From: Victivallales bacterium
GTDB lineage: Bacteria; Verrucomicrobiota; Lentisphaeria; Oligosphaerales; Lenti-02
DNA length: 10,841 bases
NCBI GenBank assembly: GCA_018648945.1
Contig: JABGQJ010000215.1
Location: 1-10,841, forward strand
Direction: 5' to 3'
Position 1 is the first letter of the stretch. Each line of letters begins with the position of its first letter. Shown here piece after piece: positions 1 through 4,053 of this stretch. The notes below the pieces were generated by a model that searched no databases, was not told the origin of the DNA, and saw nothing but the letters and a program-made list of their open reading frames with translations. The position numbers and the translations under genes were made by a program.

Positions 1-273
1 GTTGAGCTGCCCGGCCATGCTGTCCAGCTTGGTCCCGTATGTCTGCGACTTGTCGCTCGCGACGTGCTTGTCGAGCTTGTCGGCAACGCGCTTGACGGCA
101 CCGTCTCGGAGGGTAGCGACCTTGGCGACCGCTTCCCTCGCCCCGGCTTCGGCGTCGGCGAGGCGGTCTGCAGTGGCCTTGGCCTGCTGCTTGAGCAGGA
201 AAGTGGCGACGACGCCAAAGGCTGACGCTGTGCCGAGACTGGAGATGATGATCGGGACGATGGCGTCGGTCAT
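1..273 (-). CDS. Membrane-anchored coiled-coil protein, partial (C-terminus outside window)
   Basis: The minus strand reads open from an ATG at 273 to the window edge, giving 91 residues without a stop. Residues 4-27 (AIVPIIISSLGTASAFGVVA and the next few) form one hydrophobic segment. A long Ala/Lys/Glu/Asp-rich helix follows (residues 28-75) and looks like a coiled coil, with KQQAKATADRL and KRVADKLDKHV having heptad-like spacing. The shape, an N-terminal membrane anchor plus a cytoplasmic or periplasmic coiled coil, matches small phage proteins of the DUF2730 type, found near the lysis and terminase genes of Mu-like phages, but also many unrelated membrane proteins. The Shine-Dalgarno is weak (GGAT about 6 bases before the ATG). 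It shares orientation with the lipoprotein gene upstream (120-base gap), so the two may be co-transcribed. The plus-strand frame over the same bases gives a Cys/Ser/Ala-rich peptide that looks like a shadow. The reading frame is convincing; the function is not known. Confidence 0.7.
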   Translation of the reverse strand, partial: MTDAIVPIIISSLGTASAFGVVATFLLKQQAKATADRLADAEAGAREAVAKVATLRDGAVKRVADKLDKHVASDKSQTYGTKLDSMAGQLN

Positions 274-312
274 GGGGGATCCGCGTGTGGTATGGTGCAG
301 ATAGTTCCAAGT

Positions 313-357
313 GGGGAGCGGGGCGGGGCGATTTCGGCGCAGGCCGTCCCGCTCCCC
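313..357. other. GC-rich hairpin between two minus-strand genes
   Basis: GGGGAGCGGG (313-322) and CCCGCTCCCC (348-357) form a perfect 10-bp stem with a 25-base loop. It lies 36 bases beyond the stop of the lipoprotein gene and about 40 bases before the start of the coiled-coil gene. No T-run follows on either strand, so it is more likely an mRNA-end or processing structure than a simple intrinsic terminator. A similar 10-bp GC stem follows the gene at 1433-1846. Confidence 0.4.
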
Positions 358-393
358 GGTTGGCGCTATTCGCGCTCGGGGGATAGCGGGTCG

Positions 394-879
394 CTAGTCC
401 CCGCCAGGGGCGGCGGGGATCTCCTTGCTGACGGTCTTGGCGTCGGCCGGTGAAGGGTTCTGCAGGTCTGCGGCCGAAGTGGCGCCCGTGGGTGTATCGC
501 CGGGCGGGGATTTGGCCTGCTGATTCTGTATGATGTCGGCTTGGGCGCGGCGCTGGCCTTCAGATTGATCCACGAGCTCGCCGGATCCACCACCTACAGG
601 CACCAGGTTGTCGGTGAGCTGCACCGCAGCCGAGGTGACGGGGTTGACGGCTTCCACGGCCACGGGGCGGAGCACGAACTGCGCGCCGATCACGAGGACG
701 TAGGGGTGGGGGGCCAGGGTCTCGCCGTCGCCCAGGACGGCAACGGCGGGGGGGACGGGCAGGCGCAGATCCTGGATGGTCATCCCCTGCCGCGTGCAGC
801 CGGGGCTGCTGATGGCGAGCAGGAGCATGAAGAGCAGGGCGGGGATCCAGCTGACGACAGGCCATCTCGTTCGTTTCAT
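394..879 (-). CDS. Predicted lipoprotein of unknown function
   Basis: This 161-residue protein has a classic export signal: basic start MKRTR, then a hydrophobic core at about residues 7-24 (VVSWIPALLFMLLLAIS) ending in SPGC with Cys28. That resembles a lipobox, although Pro and Gly before the Cys are not the commonest residues. The mature part has a Pro/Val-rich segment (residues 38-85) that may be a small beta domain, then a Gln/Ala-rich helix (104-124) and a low-complexity Pro/Thr/Ser/Ala tail. The start is chosen at 879 because AAGGAG lies 10 bases upstream; the frame continues open to 1422, but that extension runs through repeat DNA and reads as non-coding. A lipoprotein next to a membrane coiled-coil gene would fit a phage lysis (outer spanin-like) role, but at 161 residues it is long for that and I see no sequence match. 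Host origin is equally possible. Confidence 0.7.
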   Translation of the reverse strand: MKRTRWPVVSWIPALLFMLLLAISSPGCTRQGMTIQDLRLPVPPAVAVLGDGETLAPHPYVLVIGAQFVLRPVAVEAVNPVTSAAVQLTDNLVPVGGGSGELVDQSEGQRRAQADIIQNQQAKSPPGDTPTGATSAADLQNPSPADAKTVSKEIPAAPGGD

Positions 880-908
880 CGGGCGGGGACTCCTTGTCTT
901 GGGGTTAT

Positions 909-924
909 GCAGGCGGGAGCCTGC
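909..924. repeat. Short palindromic repeat (GCAGGC-GGGA-GCCTGC)
   Basis: Perfect 6-bp arms around a GGGA loop, followed by GCTACT. The layout (palindrome then a CTAC-containing tail) parallels the element at 3789-3808, CAGGCT-GA-AGCCTG followed by AACTAC. I have the impression that both sequences occur as dispersed repeats in environmental bacterial genomes; copy number cannot be tested here. Confidence 0.45.
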
Positions 925-1050
925 GCTACTGACTGCTGAATTCTGGAAGACTGAAAGCCCTGCCGGCGGGCTGGCGTGAGAGAGAGGCACGCCGACCGGG
1001 GAGGGAGACCCGGTGCGAGGGACCCGCCGGCAGGGAAGGGAGGGACTAAC

Positions 1051-1075
1051 CGCCAAGGCGCCAAGGACGCCAAGG
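1051..1075. repeat. Tandem CGCCAAGG repeat, three copies
   Basis: CGCCAAGG occurs at 1051-1058, 1059-1066 and 1068-1075, the last after one extra A, and a purine-rich GGGAAGAGGAAAAGG follows. This is a familiar kind of intergenic simple repeat in GC-rich environmental bacteria, and it produces spurious peptides when translated. Nothing suggests it is coding here. Confidence 0.6.
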
Positions 1076-1236
1076 GGGAAGAGGAAAAGGTCGGAGGACC
1101 GTGGGCTCCCAGATCGCAAGTTTGCTGCCAGCGGACGCGGGGCGCGCGCTGGGCTGACGCTATTGGGTTGGTGTTGGAGCTGGCCTCCGACCAGGGGAAA
1201 CGGGGTTGCCTGGCTGTACAGGCGGGGTGAACCACT

Positions 1237-1276
1237 CCCGAGGCGTCCCTCGGGCGATACCGGTAGACATCCCGGT
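1237..1276. repeat. Two consecutive hairpins
   Basis: CCCGAGG (1237-1243) and CCTCGGG (1248-1254) form a perfect 7-bp stem with a CGTC loop. Four bases later ACCGG (1259-1263) and CCGGT (1272-1276) form a 5-bp stem with an 8-base loop. No T-run follows. It may be a dispersed intergenic element or a structured leader upstream of the gene at 1433. Confidence 0.4.
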
Positions 1277-1432
1277 CGGCGTATGATGGCATCGGGGAGA
1301 GGCCCGCCGGCTCCAAAGTGTTGTGGGGTGGGGTGGGTCATGCTATCGTTTCCTCCGCCGGTGCATGTACAGCAGGAACGGAAGAAGGCCGACGGCGAAG
1401 CCAATGCCATTGACGGTGGCAAGGAGCAGACG

Positions 1433-1846
1433 ATGTCCGATACCTACATGACATTCGTAGTAGCGACATACAGTGCGCTGCTGGCTGGCGGCATCCTCTT
1501 GGTCGCACAGATCCACCTGGACCGCAGGAGGAACCGGCGGGTCAGCCGGGACGCGCTGCTGCGCAAGGCCATGAGCGCGTTCTACGGAATCAGCAGCGAA
1601 GCGGTCGGCTGGCTGGAGAAGGGGCGGCTGCCCGGCGATGTCGCGGCCACCATGGCCCCCCGGCTGGAGAGCAGCCTGGCGTTGCGGCGGGCGCAGTTGC
1701 CGGCGGGAATGTACGAGGCTCTCGCCGGCCTCTGCTGTGAGGCCACCGAGGGACACGACTACCATTCCGACGGCGAGGAGGCGCGCAAGCGCTGGGAGGC
1801 GCTGCGGGATTGGACGTTGGATCAGTGCGGGGGCCGGATTGAGTAG
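1433..1846 (+). CDS. Small single-pass membrane protein, unknown function
   Basis: This 137-residue protein has one N-terminal transmembrane segment (about residues 7-27, FVVATYSALLAGGILLVAQI), then the basic stretch RRRNRR expected on the cytoplasmic side. A mainly helical, charged domain follows (about residues 40-137). AAGGAG sits 6 bases before the ATG and decides the start; the frame is open far upstream, but that part runs through repeats. Third codon positions are strongly GC, as in the other genes. It is the only plus-strand gene left of the repressor, isolated between non-coding stretches, and a strong hairpin starts right at its stop. Family unknown. It may be a host gene or a phage accessory membrane protein. 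A 230-codon antisense frame (1343-2035) is rich in Pro, Arg, Gln and His and is rejected. Confidence 0.78.
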   Translation: MSDTYMTFVVATYSALLAGGILLVAQIHLDRRRNRRVSRDALLRKAMSAFYGISSEAVGWLEKGRLPGDVAATMAPRLESSLALRRAQLPAGMYEALAGLCCEATEGHDYHSDGEEARKRWEALRDWTLDQCGGRIE

Positions 1847-1906
1847 CGGACGGGCGGGGGTGCTTGTTTGAGTTGGACATTCCCCCGCCCGATTGTGGTT
1901 CGCTAC
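1843..1906 (+). terminator. Strong bipartite hairpin after the 137-residue gene
   Basis: A perfect 10-bp stem, CGGGCGGGGG (1851-1860) with CCCCCGCCCG (1882-1891), has a 21-base loop. An outer 6-bp stem, GTAGCG (1843-1848) with CGCTAC (1901-1906), begins at the stop codon itself. No T-run follows, so termination may be Rho-aided, or the structure may mainly protect the mRNA end. It could also act on leftward transcripts arriving from the promoter at 2128-2156. Confidence 0.5.
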
Positions 1907-2127
1907 TTCATCGGGGGGCCCTCCGGGTTGGCGCTGGAACACTGACAGAGTTGTGAGAGGGAGGGGTGGGAATCCGGGCACGACGAAGGACCGGGGCGGG
2001 GTGCCCTGGTCTGGTCTTGTGTCCCGCTGTCCCATCGCCCTGCCCTCGGCGCCCGGTCCCCGGCTGTGCTCTCTGAGATGGCCGATTGGCCATCGCCGCT
2101 GGGGTGTTGGTGGGCGGCTACGGGCTT
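1907..2127. other. Non-coding stretch, candidate left-end region of the element
   Basis: I see no credible gene here. The stretch contains a perfect hairpin GATGGCC-GATT-GGCCATC (2077-2094), which would fall in the leader of a transcript from the leftward promoter, at about +27 to +44 if transcription starts near 2121. In Mu the left end lies just past the 3' end of the c repressor gene, so an equivalent element's left end would be expected in about 1.9-2.17 kb. I cannot fix a terminal TG dinucleotide or a target duplication without the right end. Confidence 0.35.
2077..2094. promoter_or_regulatory. Perfect palindrome in the leftward leader
   Basis: GATGGCC (2077-2083) and GGCCATC (2088-2094) pair perfectly around a GATT loop. 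It lies about 35-50 bases downstream of the -10 box of the leftward promoter at 2128-2156. It could be an RNA hairpin in the leader or a DNA-binding site. Confidence 0.4.
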
Positions 2128-2151
2128 ATTCTATAGGCTGGCAGCTTATTC
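2124..2151. repeat. GCTTATTC direct repeats at 20-bp spacing
   Basis: GCTTATTC occurs at 2124-2131 and again at 2144-2151, exactly 20 bp apart (about two helical turns), in an AT-rich patch inside GC-rich DNA. The first copy overlaps the -10 box and the second abuts the -35 box of the leftward promoter. TAGGCT at 2134-2139 lies between them. They could be operator half-sites or transposase end-binding sites, since Mu end sites are direct or inverted repeats of about 22 bp. Confidence 0.5.
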
Positions 2152-2156
2152 GTCAA
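2128..2156 (-). promoter_or_regulatory. Leftward sigma70-type promoter
   Basis: On the minus strand TTGACG (2156-2151) is separated by exactly 17 bases from TAGAAT (2133-2128). Each box has five of six consensus bases, in an AT-rich patch. Transcription would start near 2121 and run left, away from the repressor gene. The -10/-35 spacer contains AGCCTA (TAGGCT on the plus strand), also found twice before the repressor start, which suggests common control. The first minus-strand gene in its path starts only at 879, with the opposing gene 1433-1846 in between, so the target is unclear. Confidence 0.55.
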
Positions 2157-2169
2157 GCCGCCGGGCGGC

Positions 2170-2199
2170 AAAAAGAAGCCGCATGGGTTTCCATGCGGC
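2170..2199 (-). terminator. Intrinsic terminator of the repressor gene
   Basis: GCCGCATGG (2178-2186) and CCATGCGGC (2191-2199) form a perfect 9-bp stem with a 4-base loop. On the minus strand it is followed at once by TTCTTTTT (2177-2170). It lies 17 bases past the stop of the gene at 2217-2678, exactly where a Rho-independent terminator for that gene should be. Confidence 0.85.
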
Positions 2200-2216
2200 G
2201 GGGTGGTGGTGGGTGT

Positions 2217-2678
2217 CTACTTGGTGGGTTTGAGCGCTCGGCAGTGTTCTTTCGCGCGCCGAGCGATAATCGTGGCCAACCCGACCTCCACGGGTTGGTT
2301 CAGAACCTTGGCCATGGCGTCGGCGGCCAGTTGGACTGACGGGTCCTGCGCATCCGCAAGCGCGTACAGCACCATGTATTCCAGAGCTGTTGTACGAACT
2401 GTCGCCAGTTCCGCCGCGTCTTCGTGCCTGAAGGAGAGAAAGACATGCGGTGCATCACGCACCTCGGGAGGGGCAGGGCATGGGGACTCGTAGCGTTCGT
2501 CGGCGTAAATCTGCTCGGCGTGGGCAAACGTCCGTACGCCCATACGCTGGTGGCCGTTCTCGACATTGCGGATGGTGGACTGGCTCACGCTGAGGCGGGC
2601 GGCCATCTCCTCGCGCGTCATGTCGAGGCCTTCCCGGATCTCTCGTAGCCGGGCACCCTCCGTCTTCTTGTCTGTCAT
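2217..2678 (-). CDS. XRE-family HTH repressor (Mu c-like in position)
   Basis: This 153-residue protein carries a helix-turn-helix of the XRE/Cro-CI type at about residues 11-47: LREIREGLDM, then TREEMAARLSV (helix 2) and SQSTIRNVENG (recognition helix). The remaining ~100 residues are helical with no recognised domain; they have neither the Ser/Lys protease pair of LexA/CI-type repressors nor an obvious metal site, so they probably serve for oligomerisation. The ATG at 2678 is preferred because AAGA lies 9 bases upstream; an in-frame ATG at 2684 is too close to it. The gene points away from the ner-like gene and the early operon, with operator-like repeats between them, and ends in an intrinsic terminator. 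This layout is that of the lysogeny repressor of transposable phages. Mu c itself has a different (winged-helix) fold, so the match is by position and role. Confidence 0.85.
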   Translation of the reverse strand: MTDKKTEGARLREIREGLDMTREEMAARLSVSQSTIRNVENGHQRMGVRTFAHAEQIYADERYESPCPAPPEVRDAPHVFLSFRHEDAAELATVRTTALEYMVLYALADAQDPSVQLAADAMAKVLNQPVEVGLATIIARRAKEHCRALKPTK

Positions 2679-2689
2679 TTGCATATTTC

Positions 2690-2731
2690 TTAGGCTATCG
2701 GCTTGTGTTTTAGGCTCTCTCGGCCTATTTT
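2690..2731 (+). promoter_or_regulatory. Early promoter with repressor operator repeats
   Basis: TTAGGCT occurs at 2690-2696 and 2710-2716, 20 bp apart. The second copy is part of an inverted repeat, TAGGC (2711-2715), 7 bases, GCCTA (2723-2727). That repeat fills the spacer of a plausible rightward promoter: TTGTGT (2703-2708), 17 bases, TATTTT (2726-2731). A regulator bound there would block the early operon, while the first repeat lies 12 bases from the repressor's ATG and could give autoregulation. The promoter boxes are moderate matches; the repeats are exact. Confidence 0.55.
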
Positions 2732-2734
2732 GTT

Positions 2735-2758
2735 GTGTGGTCAACATGTAGACCATAC
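2735..2758. promoter_or_regulatory. 24-bp near-perfect palindrome, second operator candidate
   Basis: GTGTGGTC (2735-2742) faces GACCATAC (2751-2758) around a centre containing ACATGT; 10 of the 12 base pairs across the dyad match. It lies just downstream of the early promoter's -10 and 26 bases before the ner-like start codon, a typical place for a Cro/Ner-type autoregulatory site. Its sequence differs from the TAGGCT operators, so it probably binds a different protein. Confidence 0.6.
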
Positions 2759-2783
2759 CACGAACAGCTGGAGAATCAAGCGA

Positions 2784-2996
2784 ATGGCGACGCTCAACGA
2801 CCAACTCAGACGGCGGCAGCTGATCCTGGATCGTCTGCACTTGGCGCAGAGGACGCAAGGGTGGGCAGCCCGCAAGGCCAAGGTGAGCCGGAGCATGGTC
2901 TGCCATGTGATCGCGGGGCGGAAGAAGCACGTAGGCGTGCAACATATCCTCGCGCTTGTGTGCAATATGACGTATCACGAACTGTGGGAAGACTGA
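2784..2996 (+). CDS. Ner/Cro-like small HTH regulator
   Basis: This 70-residue basic protein is almost entirely one HTH domain: RLHLAQRTQGWAARKAKV (helices 1-2, about residues 17-34), SRSMVCHVIAGRKKHVGVQ (recognition helix and turn, about 35-53) and a closing helix ending in LWED. The size and the pattern fit Ner of Mu and the Cro-type regulators that turn down early and repressor promoters. The start is set by GGAGA 9 bases upstream of the ATG; longer versions back to 2703 would read through the operators. It is the first gene of the rightward operon, divergent from the repressor, and the 24-bp palindrome just ahead of it is its likely target. The next gene starts 2 bases after its stop. Assignment as a functional Ner is inferred from position and size. 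Confidence 0.8.
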   Translation: MATLNDQLRRRQLILDRLHLAQRTQGWAARKAKVSRSMVCHVIAGRKKHVGVQHILALVCNMTYHELWED

Positions 2997-2998
2997 CA

Positions 2999-3349
2999 AT
3001 GATTGATCGACTCAAGAAGATGGAAGAGCTGCTGGCGACGTTGCAGGATCTGAATGGGCTGACGGCGCGCACGTTGCGCAGCATCGCCCCGGAAGTGGAC
3101 GAATTGCGGGCTGAAGCCCACGGCCAGCTGTCCCTTCCCCTGGACGGGGAGAAGGGCCGGCAACTTGCCGACGCTCCGGGCGCCGACGCGCCGGTGGGCG
3201 TGGCGGAACTGGAGGCGGAGAACTCCCGCCTGCACTCGTTGCTGGCGGAGCTGCACCGGCTGGCGCGGGACGCCCAGTGGGCTGCGGTGATGCGGAAGCT
3301 GGAGGCGGAGGTCTCGGGTGTGACCGAGGGCGGCACGGCTGCGGCGTAG
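2999..3349 (+). CDS. Small coiled-coil protein, unknown function
   Basis: This 116-residue, mostly helical protein is not one I recognise. Two charged amphipathic stretches, about residues 1-42 (MIDRLKKMEELLATLQDLN onward) and 68-107 (ELEAENSRLHSLLAEL onward), have leucine spacing typical of coiled coils. They are joined by a flexible Gly/Ala/Asp/Pro segment, and the protein ends in a GGTAAA tail. There are no Cys residues and no membrane segment. The ATG at 2999 follows the ner-like stop by 2 bases, and GGGAAGA lies ahead of it; upstream of this ATG the frame only repeats the ner-like gene in another frame. A possible role as a small scaffold or accessory early protein is a guess. A 71-base gap with a hairpin separates it from the next gene. 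Confidence 0.72.
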   Translation: MIDRLKKMEELLATLQDLNGLTARTLRSIAPEVDELRAEAHGQLSLPLDGEKGRQLADAPGADAPVGVAELEAENSRLHSLLAELHRLARDAQWAAVMRKLEAEVSGVTEGGTAAA

Positions 3350-3363
3350 GGATTTCGCGAGGG

Positions 3364-3390
3364 CGCGCGTGTCGTGCGCGCGTTCTCTTT
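3364..3390 (+). terminator. Possible attenuator within the early operon
   Basis: CGCGCG (3364-3369) and CGCGCG (3377-3382) pair around a 7-base loop, followed by TTCTCTTT (3383-3390). The stem is short and the T-run is broken, so it may only partly stop transcription between the regulator end of the operon and the genes downstream. Confidence 0.35.
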
Positions 3391-3420
3391 AGACGGCACG
3401 AAGCAAAGAGGGACACGGAA

Positions 3421-3828
3421 ATGGACACCCCTTCGACAAGCTCAGGGCCTGCGGCAGTGCCGGCGGCAGTGGTGACTGTCTATCGCTGCCCGGTGTGCGA
3501 AGTGGAATGTGCCTCGGCAGAGGAACTGGAGGCGCACTTCGAGGCGCGGCTGGACTGCTCGGCCGGGGCGGCGGCGGCGATGGATCTGGCGGGGATGGGG
3601 ATCACCATCTGCGAGCGCTGCGATGTGGCGATCATGGGCGCGATGCAGTACACGGCCGATGGCTGGGTGCATGAGAGCTGCCTGACGGCCGGGGAGCGGG
3701 CGGAAATCGCCCAGGAAGGTCGCGAGTGGGCGGAGGCGATCCTGCATCCGGACAGCACGGATCCCGTAGTCACGGGCACGACGGGGAGCAGGCTGAAGCC
3801 TGAACTACAAACGGGGGCAGTAGCATGA
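3421..3828 (+). CDS. Two-zinc-motif small protein with repeat-derived ends
   Basis: This 135-residue protein has two metal-binding motifs. The first is C23-x2-C26 with H39 and C46 (YRCPVC ... EAHFEARLDC), like a C2H2/C2HC finger. The second is C64-x2-C67 with H84-x2-C87 (CERCDVAIM ... GWVHESC), like the treble-clef or LIM-type knuckle of small phage proteins. It probably binds zinc and perhaps nucleic acid or protein. Both ends come from short repeats: residues 3-10 (TPSTSSGP) from CCCTTCGACAAGCTCAGGG, and residues 123-130 (SRLKPELQ) from CAGGCTGAAGCCTG, so the true core is probably residues 20-118. The start at 3421 has AGAGGG about 12 bases ahead, rather far; GTG at 3469 (V17) would be an internal alternative. 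Its stop overlaps the next start (ATGA). Confidence 0.75.
   Translation: MDTPSTSSGPAAVPAAVVTVYRCPVCEVECASAEELEAHFEARLDCSAGAAAAMDLAGMGITICERCDVAIMGAMQYTADGWVHESCLTAGERAEIAQEGREWAEAILHPDSTDPVVTGTTGSRLKPELQTGAVA
3429..3447. repeat. CCCTTCGACAAGCTCAGGG element
   Basis: This 19-base near-palindrome is one I recognise as a dispersed short repeat in many environmental bacterial genomes, where it is often translated as PSTSSG or as TLRQAQG-type peptides. Here it lies inside the first 10 codons of the zinc-motif gene. Confidence 0.6.
3789..3808. repeat. CAGGCT-GA-AGCCTG palindrome plus AACTAC
   Basis: Perfect 6-bp arms around GA, then AACTAC. It encodes the SRLKPELQ tail of the zinc-motif protein. 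It is similar in layout to the element at 909-924, and I believe it is of the dispersed-repeat kind. Confidence 0.5.
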
Positions 3829-4052
3829 TGGCTGGTGGTATCCTTCTGATGGCGGCGGGGGTGCTGATCGTGGCGGCGATCCGGATGCTGGTCTGGGTCG
3901 GGGAGATCGCGTGGGAGGGGCGGCGATCGTACTGGGAGCCGGGGGATCTGCTCGGGTTCGGGTTCCTGTGCGCGATCCCGGTGCTGCTCTGCGTGGCGGC
4001 CTACCCGCTGGTGGTCGACGCGTATCCGTTGCTGTTTGCGGGAGGGCTGTAG
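3825..4052 (+). CDS. Small two-TM membrane protein
   Basis: This 75-residue protein has two hydrophobic helices, about residues 3-24 (AGGILLMAAGVLIVAAIRML) and 43-65 (LLGFGFLCAIPVLLCVAAYP). They are linked by a short charged loop (EIAWEGRRSYWEPGD). The ATG at 3825 overlaps the stop of the zinc-motif gene (ATGA), and a second ATG follows directly; a GGGGG stretch is upstream. The stop is 1 base before the next start. The topology resembles holin-like or small inner-membrane phage proteins, but an early-operon position before the transposase argues against lysis and rather for a host-takeover or superinfection role. That is inference only. Confidence 0.75.
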   Translation: MMAGGILLMAAGVLIVAAIRMLVWVGEIAWEGRRSYWEPGDLLGFGFLCAIPVLLCVAAYPLVVDAYPLLFAGGL

Positions 4053-4053
4053 G

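Larger units (their letters stand above)
880..1432. other. Non-coding, repeat-rich stretch
   Basis: About 550 bases hold no convincing gene. Open frames on both strands here are Pro/Arg/Gly/Ser-rich and run through short repeats. The stretch contains a 6-bp-stem palindrome at 909-924, three CGCCAAGG copies at 1051-1075 and two consecutive hairpins at 1237-1276. A minus-strand frame ending at 1343 finishes with a hydrophobic run and MHRRRKR, but it has no start near it and overlaps the well-supported gene at 1433-1846. Confidence 0.55.

Noticed and set aside
2..304. Plus-strand frame of 100 codons at the window start
   Set aside because: Ser/Ala/Cys-rich shadow. The minus strand over the same bases gives a TM plus coiled-coil protein with sensible composition.
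1051..1075. CGCCAAGG copies as a possible CRISPR array
   Set aside because: Units are only 8 bases with zero or one base between them; there are no spacers and no cas genes.
1343..2035. Minus-strand frame of 230 codons ending in a hydrophobic stretch and MHRRRKR, downstream of the leftward promoter
   Set aside because: Tempting because of the promoter at 2128-2156, but most of it is Pro/Arg/Gln-rich and it opposes the 1433-1846 gene, which has a strong AAGGAG and gene-like codon use.
2217..2999. Extended repressor frame starting at 2999 (260 codons)
   Set aside because: The extra N-terminus would be antisense to the ner-like gene and read through the operators; the HTH protein starts naturally at 2678.
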